Numbered from the stretch's first letter, positions 26,270 to 35,883 are shown. The stretch: DNA of 64,000 nucleotides from Bacteroidia bacterium (GCA_026391215.1 JAPLDX010000059.1:1-64000), one strand, 5' to 3'. Notes: generated from the letters alone by a model not told the origin. A program made the numbers and translations.

Positions 26270-27247
26270 TTAATCTTCTGAAGAGAAATATTTCATGAAT
26301 TGGGTTCTTTCATAAACCACAGGGTTCTTGTAGTTTCGCCTGTTAAGCTTTCCTCTGAATTCACTTATTGAACCGAATCCCTTTTTATCCATCCACATCT
26401 CTATCTTATTGTTCATATCTTTGAGATAAGGGATCCCTTTATCATAGAGCACTGAACAAACCTGCACCGTATTAGCCCCGGCAAGCAGATATCTGATAGC
26501 ATCAGCTCCGCTGTGAACCCCGGTGGATGCAGAAATATCTATTTTACAATCCTGTGCGCTTGCCATAGCTATCCACCTGAGAACCAGTCTTCTCTCACTT
26601 TCAGTACTGAATATCGAAGCCGGGACAATGTCAATCTTGTCTATATTGATGTCCGGTTCATAAAACCTGTTGAACATAACAACGCCTTCCACTTTTCTCA
26701 TATAGAACTGGTCAATCATGTACAGTATATTGGAAAACCGGAATCCGATCTTGATTGCTATCGGGATCTTAAGAGTCTTTTTGAGCTTTTCAATCAGATC
26801 GAGGTAGATCTTTTCAGAATCTGCTGATGTTTTCTTCCTGTCGAGAGGCATGAAAAAAACATTGATCTCGAGGGCGTCAGCTCCGGCTTCTGCGATATTT
26901 TTTGCGAATCCGGTCCATCCTTCTGATGAGAAACAATTTATACTCGGGATGACCGGTATGCCAAGGATCTCTTTTGCTTTCCTGATAAGATTAAGATATT
27001 CATCAACAGAATTTGACCTGACATAATTAGCAACATAATCATCTGCCTCAGGGTATCCCGGAGAAGGGTGAAATGTGCTGATATGATGATTTATCTGCTC
27101 TTCAAAAAGTGATTTAAGAACTACAGCCCCGGCACCGCTGTCTTCTGCTTCTTTAAGATAACCCAGCGTTGAAGTGAGCCTGCTGCTGCTGACTATAAGA
27201 GGGCTTTTAAGATCCAGCCCAAGATATTTTACAGATAGTTTTTCCAT
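26270..27247 (-). CDS. Dihydroorotate dehydrogenase-like flavoprotein
   Basis: This 325-aa TIM-barrel protein resembles the FMN domain of dihydroorotate dehydrogenase: YLGLDLKSPLIVSSSRLTS, DSGAGAVVLKSLFEEQI, IPVIPSINCFSSEGWTGFAK, ADALEINVFF, IPIAIKIGFRFSN, STGVHSGADAIRYLLAGANT and VQVCSVLYDKG. It has no Cys or Ser in the position expected for a bona fide PyrD catalytic base, so a different oxidoreductase function is likely, as annotators usually note for this Bacteroidota family. It is the last gene of the run serC, serA, DUF1015, yggS, with a 32-base gap to yggS. Confidence 0.85.
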   Translation of the reverse strand: MEKLSVKYLGLDLKSPLIVSSSRLTSTLGYLKEAEDSGAGAVVLKSLFEEQINHHISTFHPSPGYPEADDYVANYVRSNSVDEYLNLIRKAKEILGIPVIPSINCFSSEGWTGFAKNIAEAGADALEINVFFMPLDRKKTSADSEKIYLDLIEKLKKTLKIPIAIKIGFRFSNILYMIDQFYMRKVEGVVMFNRFYEPDINIDKIDIVPASIFSTESERRLVLRWIAMASAQDCKIDISASTGVHSGADAIRYLLAGANTVQVCSVLYDKGIPYLKDMNNKIEMWMDKKGFGSISEFRGKLNRRNYKNPVVYERTQFMKYFSSED

Positions 27248-27279
27248 ATCCTCAATATTATTCCACTAATAACTGTAAA

Positions 27280-27954
27280 TTACTTTCTTTCACCAAATAT
27301 AATACTTCCAATCCTTACAATAGTGCTTCCTTCCTCAATCGCAATCCTGAAATCGCCTGACATTCCCATTGATATTTCCTTAAACGATGGCTGGTCGGAA
27401 AAATAGCCGGTTTTCATCTTTGTAAAATAATCAAAAAGCATTTTAAATTCATCGCGGACCTGGTGCGTATTGTCTGTAAAAGTGGCCATTCCCATTACCC
27501 CGCAAATTTTCACCTGCCTGAGTTGCTGAAAGTCTTCTGATCCAAGCATCCCGTTTACTTCTTCCATGCTGAAGCCGAATTTTGTCTCTTCCATGGCTAT
27601 GTGAAATTGAAGCAGGCAGTCAATTACCCTGTTGATCTTTGAGGCTTCATTATTGATTATCTTTAGAAGCCTGTAGGTATCAACCGATTGTATCATGCTT
27701 ATAAAAGGAGCAATATATCTGACCTTATTGCTCTGAAGATGACCGATATAATGCCATTCCACGTCCTGGGGCAACAACTCCTTTTTTGAAATAAGCTCCT
27801 GAACCCTGTTCTCACCGAAAATCCTTTGACCGGTGTCATATACTTCAAGGATTTCAGCCGCTGATTTTGTTTTTGATACAGCAACAAGCCTTACAGATGA
27901 AGGGATCTGTTGTCTGAGTGAGATGATATTTGAAGCTATATCCGGCACAATCAA
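27280..27954 (-). CDS. YggS-family pyridoxal-phosphate homeostasis protein
   Basis: This 224-aa TIM barrel binds pyridoxal 5'-phosphate without a partner domain. Landmarks are VRLVAVSKTKSAAEIL (Lys that forms the Schiff base), IFGENRVQEL, WHYIGHLQSNKVRYI, MGMATFTD, ISMGMSGDFRIAIEEGST and VRIGSIIFGER. The start codon is TTG and overlaps the DUF1015 stop by four bases, so translation is coupled. Known YggS proteins buffer PLP and affect amino-acid homeostasis. Its place next to the PLP enzyme gene serC is consistent with that. Confidence 0.93.
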   Translation of the reverse strand: MIVPDIASNIISLRQQIPSSVRLVAVSKTKSAAEILEVYDTGQRIFGENRVQELISKKELLPQDVEWHYIGHLQSNKVRYIAPFISMIQSVDTYRLLKIINNEASKINRVIDCLLQFHIAMEETKFGFSMEEVNGMLGSEDFQQLRQVKICGVMGMATFTDNTHQVRDEFKMLFDYFTKMKTGYFSDQPSFKEISMGMSGDFRIAIEEGSTIVRIGSIIFGERK

Positions 27955-29201
27955 TCGAGCAGGTGTATTACCAGCCCGCTCCTCAGCTTTGGCTCAAACC
28001 AGGTTGTTTTAGGTGGCATGATATTCCCTGAATCAGCAATAGTGATCAGCTGCTTCATGGAAACAGGATATAGTGCGAATGCCACTTTCATCTCACCGCT
28101 GTCAACCCTTTTTTTCAGTTCACCTATACCGCGTATACCTCCAACAAAGTCAATACGCTTTGACCGCCTGAGATCCTGTATATCAAGAACCGGGGTCAGA
28201 ACCTGGTTTGTCAGGATAGTTACATCAAGCATCCCTACAGGATCATTATCATCGTATGTCCCTTTTCTGGCAGTCAGGCAGTACCACTCCCCTTCCAGAT
28301 ACATCGAGAAATTATGAAGCTTCCGCGGTTTATATATCCTGGCTCCCTTCTTTTTAATTTCAAATCCCTTTTCGAGTCTGGCTAGAAATTCTGCGCTGGT
28401 CAATCCGTTAAGGTCTTTTATAGTCCGGTTATAATCAATTATCCTCAATTGATTGTCCGGAAAATGTACAGCCAGGAAGTAATTATATTCCTCGGTACCT
28501 TTATGCTGCGGATTTTTCTCATGTTTTTCCTTTCCTACCAGCGCAGCTGCTGCTGTTCTGTGGTGACCATCGGCGACATATGTGAATGGTACCTTTTCAG
28601 CAAAGATCTGCTGTATCCGGCTATTCGTTTCAGGGTTGCGCACTACCCAGAAATGATGTCCAAATCCATCTTCGGCAGTGAAATCATACTCTGGCTTCCC
28701 CTTGCTCACAATCTTCTTTACAATTGTATCCATCTCTTTTACAGCTGGATATGTAAGAAATACCGGCTCAATATTGGCATTATTTGTTCGGATATGTATC
28801 ATCCTGTCCTGTTCCTTGTCAGGCCTGGTAAGCTCATGTTTCTTAATCTTTCCGTTCAGATAATCATCAACGGAAGCACATCCGACAATGCCATATTGTG
28901 TACGGCCGGACATTGTCTGGGCATAAATATAAAAATGAGGATCATCATCCTGAACCAGCCAGCCGTTTTTCTTCCAAAGTGAGAAATTACTCATGGATTT
29001 GCTGTAAACTTCCTCGGTATGCGTGTCAATGTCAGGGGAAAGGTCTATTTCAGCCCGGGTAATGTGAAGCAATGAACATTCTTTATTCCTGGCCATTGCC
29101 CGTGCTTCTTCCGTATTCATCACATCATAGGGAAGGCAGGCCAGATCTTTAGCTATTTCCCGGGGAGGTCTTACTCCCCTGAATGGTTTAACGATTGCCA
29201 T
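27951..29201 (-). CDS. DUF1015 family protein
   Basis: The ATG at 29201 (MAIVKPFRGVRPPREIAKDLACLP) is preferred to the TTG at 29207. The 416-aa protein has the DUF1015 pattern: PFRGVRPP, CLPYDVMNTEEARAMA, LHITRAEIDL, YIYAQTMSGRTQYGIVGCAS, YVADGHHRTAAA (the conserved DGHHR near residue 205), DLRRSKRIDFVGGIRGIGEL and a closing MPPKTTWFEPKLRSGLV. Family members are widespread in Bacteroidota and are almost always next to serA and serC, as here. The biochemical role is unknown; the DGHHR motif hints at a metal-dependent or nucleophilic chemistry. Cytoplasmic. Confidence 0.92.
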   Translation of the reverse strand: MAIVKPFRGVRPPREIAKDLACLPYDVMNTEEARAMARNKECSLLHITRAEIDLSPDIDTHTEEVYSKSMSNFSLWKKNGWLVQDDDPHFYIYAQTMSGRTQYGIVGCASVDDYLNGKIKKHELTRPDKEQDRMIHIRTNNANIEPVFLTYPAVKEMDTIVKKIVSKGKPEYDFTAEDGFGHHFWVVRNPETNSRIQQIFAEKVPFTYVADGHHRTAAAALVGKEKHEKNPQHKGTEEYNYFLAVHFPDNQLRIIDYNRTIKDLNGLTSAEFLARLEKGFEIKKKGARIYKPRKLHNFSMYLEGEWYCLTARKGTYDDNDPVGMLDVTILTNQVLTPVLDIQDLRRSKRIDFVGGIRGIGELKKRVDSGEMKVAFALYPVSMKQLITIADSGNIMPPKTTWFEPKLRSGLVIHLLD

Positions 29202-29214
29202 AAGCAATTTATAT

Positions 29215-30135
29215 CTACTTGTTTAACTTGTATTTTTCAATTCCCTTTGTGAAATAATCCACTATCTGTCTTGCAGCTGCTACTCCTGCATTAATATTTG
29301 CTTCTTCTGTCTGTGCACCCATCTTTTTTGCGGTAAAAATAAATCTTCCTTTGTACTTCTCCTCAAAGACATTTTTGCAATCAGGCTCAATATCAGACAG
29401 ATAACAAAGATCCTTGCGTTCCTCGAATATTTTCAGAAGTCCTTCTTCATCAATCAGTTCTTTTCTTGCTGTATTGACAAGCACTCCATTCCTCGGCATC
29501 TTCTTAAGCAATTCATCCCCTACCGATTTCATGGTTATTTCATTAAGTGGCATATGGAGTGAAATGTACTGACATTTCGTGTACATCTCCTCAATATTGA
29601 TACATTGCTTTGCATTGTTATTCTTCATTATTCTTTCACTGACGAAAGGGTCATATGCATAAATATCCATACCAAATCCGCGGGCAATATCAGCAACATA
29701 TTTACCTACATTGCCAAAAGCATGTAATCCAATCGTCTTACCCCTTAGTTCACTTCCTGTTTTACCGCTGAATCCGCTCCTTATCTGGTATAGCATTAAT
29801 TCGAAAACAAGCTCTGCAACTGCATTGGAATTCTGTCCCGGAGTATTCATGGCCACCACATTATGCGCTGTACATGATTGAAGGTCAAGGTTATCGTACC
29901 CTGCACCTGCACGGACAACAATCTTCAATTGCTTAGCGGAGTTTAATACCTCAGCGGTGACTTTATCACTTCTTACAATCAAGCCGTCAGCATCAGAAAC
30001 TTCATTCAGTAGCTGTAATTTATCAGTGTAATTCTCGAGCAATGCAAGCTTAAAACCTGCAGCCTCAGTCACCTCACGAATTTGTCTGATAGCAACCGGG
30101 GAAAAAGCTTTTTCTGTTGCAACAAGGATTTTCAT
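29215..30135 (-). CDS. serA: D-3-phosphoglycerate dehydrogenase (Lys-type)
   Basis: It oxidises 3-phosphoglycerate with NAD+ as the first step of serine synthesis. The 306-aa protein has a D-2-hydroxyacid dehydrogenase fold: VVRAGAGYDN (Arg75), GLHAFGNVGKYVA (NAD loop, near residue 138), NTARKELID and SDIEP. It lacks an ACT domain, so it is the short type. The catalytic His of the usual PHIGA motif is replaced: the sequence is FTAKKMGAQTEEA, with Lys271 in the His position. This fits the Lys-containing subtype reported for type III enzymes and seen in Bacteroides. The gene follows serC with 12 bases between. Confidence 0.92.
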   Translation of the reverse strand: MKILVATEKAFSPVAIRQIREVTEAAGFKLALLENYTDKLQLLNEVSDADGLIVRSDKVTAEVLNSAKQLKIVVRAGAGYDNLDLQSCTAHNVVAMNTPGQNSNAVAELVFELMLYQIRSGFSGKTGSELRGKTIGLHAFGNVGKYVADIARGFGMDIYAYDPFVSERIMKNNNAKQCINIEEMYTKCQYISLHMPLNEITMKSVGDELLKKMPRNGVLVNTARKELIDEEGLLKIFEERKDLCYLSDIEPDCKNVFEEKYKGRFIFTAKKMGAQTEEANINAGVAAARQIVDYFTKGIEKYKLNK

Positions 30136-30147
30136 ATTTAAGGTTTT

Positions 30148-31218
30148 TTAGTTGTTCTTCTCAAATTCTTTCATTACATCAACCAGAGCCTGAACGCTTT
30201 CCCGGGGCAGTGCATTATATGTGGAAGCTCTGAAGCCCCCTACTGAACGATGGCCTGCAATACCTATCATTCCCTTTGATTTGGCAAAATCAGCAAAAGG
30301 TTGTTCAAGCGCCTTATATTCTTCTGCCATAACAAAACAGATATTCATAATTGAGCGATCTTCTGGATCCTTGATCGTCGGAACAAATAATTTATTCCTG
30401 TCAATTTCATCATAAAGCAGTTCTGCCTTTTCAATGTTCTTCTTATGCATAACTTTCACACCGCCAAGATCTTTCAGCCATTTCAGGGTCTGCTGTGCTG
30501 CAAATACTGTAAACACCGGAGGAGTGTTGAACATTGATTCTGCCTTTATATGTGTCCTGTAATCAAGCATCGTCGGGATTGCACGGGTTACCTTGCCGAG
30601 CACATCTTCCTTAATGATAATTAAAGTCACACCTGCAGGAGCCAGGTTCTTCTGTGCGCCGGCATATATGAGGGAATATTTTGATACATCAACAGGCCTG
30701 CTGAATATATCGGATGACATATCTGCCACCAGGGGTATTTTTACATCCGGGTCTTTCGTAAGCTCAGTACCGAAAATAGTATTATTGGTTGTAATATGAA
30801 AATAGTCGGCATCTGAGGGAACAGTATAACTTTTTGGAATATAATTGAAATTTTTGTCTTTGGAGGAAGCTACTTCCACCGCTTCGCCATAGATCTTTGC
30901 TTCCTTGAATGCTTTGCTGGCCCATTCACCTGTCAGAAGATAAGCTGATTTTTTATTCATCAGGTTCATTGGTACCATTGCAAACTGGAGACTGGCACCA
31001 CCGCCAAGAAATATTACCTGGTATCCCGAAGGGATTTCAAGCAGTTCCCTGACAAGAGCTATTGTATCGTTCATACATGCAATAAACTCTTTGCTGCGAT
31101 GAGATATCTCCAGAATTGATAAACCTGAACCGGCAAAATCCTTTATCCCTTCAATGCTCTTATCAATTGTGTATTGAGGAAGAATTGAAGGACCTGCATA
31201 AAAATTGTGCTTTTTCAT
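30148..31218 (-). CDS. serC: Phosphoserine aminotransferase
   Basis: The ATG at 31218 is used because [18 protein letters not shown] is the usual N-terminus; the frame can be extended to 31251. The 356-aa PLP enzyme shows [44 protein letters not shown] and [15 protein letters not shown] (Schiff-base Lys). The C-terminal [18 protein letters not shown] block is also typical. It transfers the amino group of glutamate to 3-phosphohydroxypyruvate. It leads the serC-serA-DUF1015-yggS run, and a TAATTTTG box lies 54 bases upstream. A single-gene phosphatase (serB) is not in the window. Confidence 0.96.
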   Translation of the reverse strand: MKKHNFYAGPSILPQYTIDKSIEGIKDFAGSGLSILEISHRSKEFIACMNDTIALVRELLEIPSGYQVIFLGGGASLQFAMVPMNLMNKKSAYLLTGEWASKAFKEAKIYGEAVEVASSKDKNFNYIPKSYTVPSDADYFHITTNNTIFGTELTKDPDVKIPLVADMSSDIFSRPVDVSKYSLIYAGAQKNLAPAGVTLIIIKEDVLGKVTRAIPTMLDYRTHIKAESMFNTPPVFTVFAAQQTLKWLKDLGGVKVMHKKNIEKAELLYDEIDRNKLFVPTIKDPEDRSIMNICFVMAEEYKALEQPFADFAKSKGMIGIAGHRSVGGFRASTYNALPRESVQALVDVMKEFEKNN

Positions 31219-31272
31219 AGTGATGATTATTTTAGAGTTAGTGAATATCAATTATCAGTATTGTAAAATTAT

Positions 31273-31280
31273 CAAAATTA
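31273..31280 (-). promoter_or_regulatory. Bacteroidota -7 box of the serC operon (TAATTTTG)
   Basis: Minus-strand TAATTTTG fits TAnnTTTG and ends 54 bases before the serC ATG at 31218, leaving room for a leader. A -33 box is not clear. Confidence 0.5.
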
Positions 31281-31310
31281 TTTTGACCGTTAAGTAATTA
31301 ACACTGCTTC

Positions 31311-32033
31311 CTATGAAATGATGCTGACAAGGATCCCGTTTTTTATTGAAGGTACTTTATTTGTAGTATCAGTTGTCAGGCAGAAGTTAATACAATCATC
31401 CAGTCCTTTGTCCCTCAGGCGCGTCCGCTGGGCGACTTTTTCAATGTAGCCGGTCAGGTCTTCTTTAGCAAAAGACCACAGATCAAGGGCAGCAAGTGTT
31501 GAATCGCAGATCGTTTGATACTGATTACTCTTCATCAGCTGTTCAGCAATAGCGCCGGCGCATAATGTATCTTCCAGATTAAATCTGTTTTTCCAACCCG
31601 CACAGAAAAGAACGACATTTTTTTCCTGTTTTGTCAGCCATCCTGCAAGTGCGCTTATATTGAGAAAAGAACCTATGATTATATCACTTGCCTTTGAGGC
31701 CATGTTAATTATTCCTGTACCGTTGGTTGTACTGTAAACTATGGTTTTACCTTCAACCTTATCACGGGTAAAATTGAAAGGGGAATTGCCAAAATCGGCA
31801 AAATCGAGAACAAAGCCATCGCGCTCTGCGGCTACCAGGAATCCGCGGTTCTTATAATCCCTTGCTTCATTTATTTCAGCAACAGGGATAATCGACGCGG
31901 CGCCGTTAGCAAATGCCGTGCATATGGCTGATGTTGCACGAAGTATATCAATTATCACAACTACTTCATCGGTATGCAATTCAGGCTCATATAAAGCTGG
32001 TGAAAAACAGGTTTCAAGTTTTCTCTTTCCCAT
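31311..32033 (-). CDS. comB: Probable 2-phosphosulfolactate phosphatase (ComB family)
   Basis: ComB removes phosphate from 2-phosphosulfolactate to give sulfolactate, a step of archaeal coenzyme M synthesis. The 240-aa protein carries the family pattern: VVIIDILRATSAICTAFANG near residue 27, GNSPFNF, KTIVYSTTNGTG, IIGSFLNISALAGWL, FCAGWKNRFNLEDTLCAGAI and DCINFCLTTD. No comA, comC or other sulfonate gene is near, so the substrate here may differ. It sits between serC and gcvT on the same strand, but separated by 60-93 bases, so co-transcription is uncertain. Confidence 0.87.
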   Translation of the reverse strand: MGKRKLETCFSPALYEPELHTDEVVVIIDILRATSAICTAFANGAASIIPVAEINEARDYKNRGFLVAAERDGFVLDFADFGNSPFNFTRDKVEGKTIVYSTTNGTGIINMASKASDIIIGSFLNISALAGWLTKQEKNVVLFCAGWKNRFNLEDTLCAGAIAEQLMKSNQYQTICDSTLAALDLWSFAKEDLTGYIEKVAQRTRLRDKGLDDCINFCLTTDTTNKVPSIKNGILVSIIS

Positions 32034-32100
32034 AATGAAGGCGTTAGGGTTAAAAGGCCATAGGACTTTAAGGCTGTAAAACCTTGATGCCTTAATGCCT

Positions 32101-33204
32101 CTATTTATTATAGAATGGCATATTCACAACTTTTGCTTTCAGGTCTTTATTCCTTATACGAATGAATATCTCAGTATCAGGCTTCCAGAATCCTTTGGCA
32201 AGGTAAGCTATCCCGATACCCTGCTTCAACATTGGAGACATAGTACCGGAAGTTACCTCTCCGATAATATTTCCGTTAGCATCAACAACCTCATAATGCT
32301 GGCGCGGAATGCCGCGTTCAATCATTACAAATCCCTTAAGCCTCCTGTCGGTTCCTTCGTTCTTTTGCTTAAGAAGCAGCGCTTTATCAATAAAATTCTT
32401 TGAATCAGTGAATTTGGTGATCCAACCCAGGCCTGCTTCTATTGGTGATGTCTTATCATTAATATCGTTACCGTACAGGCAGAATCCCATTTCAAGTCTC
32501 AGAGTATCGCGAGCTCCAAGTCCTATAGGTCTGATACCAAAATCTTTACCGGCTTCAAAAACAGCATTCCACAGCTTGGGACCATCTTCATTCTTAACAT
32601 ATATCTCGCATCCGCCTGCTCCGGTATAACCGGTTGTGGAGAACAGTACATTTTCAATATCCGCAAATTCTATCTCCTTGAATGTGTAATATTCCATGCC
32701 AGTTACCGGTTTTTTTGTCAGCTTTTGCATTGCCTTCAGAGCCATTGGTCCCTGAACTGCGAGCTGAGCGATTTCATCAGAAGCGTTTATCAGGTCTTTT
32801 CCTGTTTTCAGTCCAAACTTCCCGGCATTTTTTACACACCAGTTCCAGTCTTTATCAATATTTGCAGCATTGACAACGAGAAGATATTTCTCCGGGCTGA
32901 ACCGGTAAACAAGAAGGTCATCAACTATGCCACCCTGACCATTGGGAAAGCATGAATACTGGATCTTGCCGTCAAACAGGGCAGATACATCGTTTGAAGT
33001 AATATACTGAAGATAATCTGTTGCAGCCGGTCCTGTCACATGGAATTCACCCATATGTGAAACATCGAAAACGCCGACTTTCTCCCTTACAGTTATATGT
33101 TCGTCATTTATCCCTGTGTATTCTACCGGCATGTTATATCCGGCAAATGGTACCATTTTAGCACCTGCTTCCAGATGGAAATTAGTAAAAGCGGTATTTT
33201 TCAT
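32101..33204 (-). CDS. gcvT: Glycine cleavage system T protein (aminomethyltransferase)
   Basis: It transfers the methylene group from the aminomethyl-lipoyl H protein to tetrahydrofolate, releasing ammonia. The ATG at 33204 ([20 protein letters not shown]) is the usual start. The 367-aa protein contains [91 protein letters not shown], and the C-terminal [10 protein letters not shown] and GIAYL of the barrel domain. Length is normal. gcvH and gcvP are not in the window. Confidence 0.96.
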   Translation of the reverse strand: MKNTAFTNFHLEAGAKMVPFAGYNMPVEYTGINDEHITVREKVGVFDVSHMGEFHVTGPAATDYLQYITSNDVSALFDGKIQYSCFPNGQGGIVDDLLVYRFSPEKYLLVVNAANIDKDWNWCVKNAGKFGLKTGKDLINASDEIAQLAVQGPMALKAMQKLTKKPVTGMEYYTFKEIEFADIENVLFSTTGYTGAGGCEIYVKNEDGPKLWNAVFEAGKDFGIRPIGLGARDTLRLEMGFCLYGNDINDKTSPIEAGLGWITKFTDSKNFIDKALLLKQKNEGTDRRLKGFVMIERGIPRQHYEVVDANGNIIGEVTSGTMSPMLKQGIGIAYLAKGFWKPDTEIFIRIRNKDLKAKVVNMPFYNK

Positions 33205-33288
33205 TATCACAAGATTAAGTTTAACTGCACAAGTTGCGAAGTAAAACACAAAGGACGCAAATATTGCAGATATAAAGAGTGATGATTA

Positions 33289-35364
33289 TCAGAATTCAAG
33301 TATTTTGAACTCAACCCTCCTGTTCATCTTCCTGCCTTCAGCAGTTGCATTATCTGTAATTGGCTGCTGTGGTCCGTAGCCCTTAAATTCAAGACGTGAG
33401 CGGTCTATGCCTTTCTGAACCAGGTATTCTACTACTGCCTGTGCCCTGCTCTGAGAAAGCCTGTTGTTCAGATCAAGGCTTCCTGTATTATCGGTATGTC
33501 CCGATATCTCTATTCTCATCAGCGGACTGTCCTGAAGAATTCCCAAAAGCCTGTCAAGCTCCGTATATGAGCCTGCTGTGAGTATTGATTTACCGGTTTC
33601 AAAGAGTATGTTGTTAAGAACCACTTTCTTTCCGACTTTCACTTTTATGAGTGTCGCATCAAGCTTATATACCTCTGAGGAATAGGTCGCAGGAACATTT
33701 ATCCTCTTCATATCAGAAAGGAATCCACTTGCCCGCAGATCAATCATATATGATTTCTTTTCCGGGAGTTTTACCCTGTATGTGCCATCAGCGTCAGAGC
33801 TTGCGGTCGTTGCAACAATAAGATCGGTTGTAAGATCAATTACATCAATTTTAGCCATCACGGGCTCCTCTGTTTCCGAATCTTTTATTGTGCCTATGAG
33901 GTACAATACCTCCTCTTTGGGAGGTTCAGGTTGCGGGACAGGGACAATCTCCTTTATTACTACGACTGTATCTCTTATTACTACCGTATCAGGTTCCGGA
34001 GGAGCAACAGGTATAATTACAGGTTCAGGAGGGAGCATTCTTCCGCTGTATATATCAAGTCCACCCATGCCGCCTCCCCTGTTCGAGACAAAATAGAAGG
34101 AACTGTCATTACCCTGGGCTGGATGGAAGAACAGCTCATCCCATGGAGTGTTAAGCGGATAGCCGAAACTTATTGCTTTTCCCCATCCGCCGGACGAATC
34201 TTTTGCACTAAAGAAGATATCAAAGCCGCCGATTGTGGTATGTCCTCTGGATGCAAACCAGAGGGTATCTCCTTTTACAGAGAATCGGATTGATTCTTCA
34301 TCATAAGGAGTGTTTATCATGGGACCTGCATTCACTGGCTTGGTCCATTTGCGGTCATTCAGCTTCTTAATGAAATATATGTCACTGCCTCCCAGGCCTT
34401 CCTTCCCTTTATCTGACACATACCATATTTCATTGCCTGAAGGTGAAAATGTAAAAGAAGTCTCTGAACCTTTTGTGTTTATCTTATAAGGTATTGGAGC
34501 CGGAGATTTCCATTTTCCCCTTTTCTTCAGCGACATCATAATATCTCCGCCGTTTTCATAACCGGCATATATGTATAATTCCTCACCGGTAGGATTCAGA
34601 TAAAGTGGTGTCTCACATAAATCTGTCACCAGTTTTTTACCTAAAGTGACAGGAAAACTCCATATGCCGCTGTTCAGGGTAGAAAGATAAATGTTTTCAT
34701 CAAATCGCGAATCGTCATATTTTGTGCTGGATTTTGACAGTTCGCGGCGTGAAGCAAAGTACATTGCCTCGCCGTCTGCTGAAAGGACCTCTGCATAATC
34801 ATCAGCGTTTGAATTAATATTCGATCCGGCATTCCTGATCGCAATCCTCAGGGTATCCTTTATCACTTCAAGAGCCGAATTACATTCTTCCAGGTATTTT
34901 TTTGCAACTGCAATGCTCTGCTTTGGCTTTTTACCGGGGGAATCAAGGTACTCGTTAAGTTTTGTAACTGCTTCGACATATCTCCCTGCATATTGAAGCG
35001 CTCTTCCTGTTAAAAGAAGTATATCACCCGGCATATCGGTATTAAGCTGAAGAGCTTTCAGAAAAAATTCTGCAGCTTCTTCCTTATTATCAGAAAAAAG
35101 AGCAGCAACACCAGTCTTGTAATTCAACTCGGGATTGACGCCATTATAGGCTACTGCTTTCAAGTATTCATCATATGCACTTCCGTAATATACTCCCTTT
35201 ACAATGTAATAACTGTCACCGGTTTTTACATGCTTCCATGCTTCCCTAAAACCCTGACGCTCATCTTTAAAATCCTTCTTGCGGACCGCAATATCAGTTT
35301 GCGCGTTAAGTATGGAACAGCTGAGCATCAAAACGACACTGAAAGAATGCAGATAATGATTCAT
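33289..35364 (-). CDS. OmpA/PD40/TPR multidomain protein, PorE-like
   Basis: The start at 35364 (MNHYLHSFSVVLMLSCSILN) begins the signal peptide; cleavage is probably after LNAQ, while Cys16 has no good lipobox. Domains in the 691-aa product are: TPR-like helices at about 35-165 (NPELNYKTGVAALFSDNKEEA, DILLLTGRALQYAGRYVEA), five PD40/WD40-like blades at about 190-440 (SADGEAMYFASRREL, FSPSGNEIWYVSDKGK, GGSDIYFI), a Pro/Val-rich linker, a carboxypeptidase-regulatory-like domain at about 485-560 (LIGTIKDSETEEPVMAKIDV) and a C-terminal OmpA domain (ISGHTDNTGSLDLNNRLSQS, RRVEFKI). This order is the one described for P. gingivalis PorE of the type IX secretion system. It is a candidate only; Bacteroidota carry several similar proteins. 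Confidence 0.9.
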   Translation of the reverse strand: MNHYLHSFSVVLMLSCSILNAQTDIAVRKKDFKDERQGFREAWKHVKTGDSYYIVKGVYYGSAYDEYLKAVAYNGVNPELNYKTGVAALFSDNKEEAAEFFLKALQLNTDMPGDILLLTGRALQYAGRYVEAVTKLNEYLDSPGKKPKQSIAVAKKYLEECNSALEVIKDTLRIAIRNAGSNINSNADDYAEVLSADGEAMYFASRRELSKSSTKYDDSRFDENIYLSTLNSGIWSFPVTLGKKLVTDLCETPLYLNPTGEELYIYAGYENGGDIMMSLKKRGKWKSPAPIPYKINTKGSETSFTFSPSGNEIWYVSDKGKEGLGGSDIYFIKKLNDRKWTKPVNAGPMINTPYDEESIRFSVKGDTLWFASRGHTTIGGFDIFFSAKDSSGGWGKAISFGYPLNTPWDELFFHPAQGNDSSFYFVSNRGGGMGGLDIYSGRMLPPEPVIIPVAPPEPDTVVIRDTVVVIKEIVPVPQPEPPKEEVLYLIGTIKDSETEEPVMAKIDVIDLTTDLIVATTASSDADGTYRVKLPEKKSYMIDLRASGFLSDMKRINVPATYSSEVYKLDATLIKVKVGKKVVLNNILFETGKSILTAGSYTELDRLLGILQDSPLMRIEISGHTDNTGSLDLNNRLSQSRAQAVVEYLVQKGIDRSRLEFKGYGPQQPITDNATAEGRKMNRRVEFKILEF

Positions 35365-35464
35365 GATGTTGCTTTTTGTCACCATAAAAATAGCACTAAT
35401 TTCCCTTTTTCAAAAAAACCTTTATATCCTTTATTGATATAACGTCATCAGAATAAAATATTGT

Positions 35465-35472
35465 TATATTTG
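35465..35472 (+). promoter_or_regulatory. Bacteroidota -7 box of the Hpt-STAS operon (TATATTTG)
   Basis: TATATTTG fits TAnnTTTG and ends 48 bases before the Hpt gene ATG at 35521. It is the divergent region with the PorE-like gene. The -33 position has no TTTG. Confidence 0.5.
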
Positions 35473-35520
35473 TTGCTACTCTTTGCACTCCAATAAACTG
35501 ATCTTATTTTTCATATAATA

Positions 35521-35883
35521 ATGGATTACAAGTACATAAATACTGAATACCTTGATTCGGTATCCGGTGGCGATAGTGAAACATTTTTTGAAATTGTAGC
35601 AATTTTCAAAGAACAGGTTGCTGAATTTCATAACGAGATGATTTCTCTGCTGTCTATGAAGGATTATTATAACCTCGGGCTTCTGGCTCATAAGGCAAAA
35701 TCTTCGGTGGCAATTATGGGAATGAGCAACCTGGCTGTAATGCTTAAGACGTTTGAGCTTCAGGCAAAGGAGGGAAAAGAAGCAGAAAAATATGAATCCT
35801 ATGTATCAAAATTCAGAAATGATACTTCAGAAGCGTTGAAAGAGCTTGATGATCTTATCAGTAATATGCAAAAAAAGGGGTAA
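35521..35883 (+). CDS. Histidine phosphotransfer (Hpt) domain protein
   Basis: This 120-aa single-domain protein has His57 in LLAHKAKSSVAIMGM, which fits the Hpt motif H-x-x-K-S-S (His57, Lys60, Ser61, Ser62). The rest forms a helical bundle (ETFFEIVAIFKEQVAEFHNE, LAVMLKTFELQAKEGKEA, FRNDTSEALKELDDLIS). Hpt proteins pass phosphate between a hybrid kinase and a response regulator. No kinase or response regulator is adjacent. The stop codon is immediately followed by the ATG of the STAS gene, so the two are co-translated. No signal peptide. Confidence 0.9.
   Translation: MDYKYINTEYLDSVSGGDSETFFEIVAIFKEQVAEFHNEMISLLSMKDYYNLGLLAHKAKSSVAIMGMSNLAVMLKTFELQAKEGKEAEKYESYVSKFRNDTSEALKELDDLISNMQKKG

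Noticed and set aside
26270..27247. True pyrD (dihydroorotate dehydrogenase)
   Set aside because: The barrel is PyrD-like but the expected catalytic base is not seen and the neighbours are serine/PLP genes, not pyrimidine genes.
28449..28982. 177-aa plus-strand frame inside DUF1015
   Set aside because: It lies across the conserved DUF1015 core and reads as Cys/Leu/Phe-rich noise.
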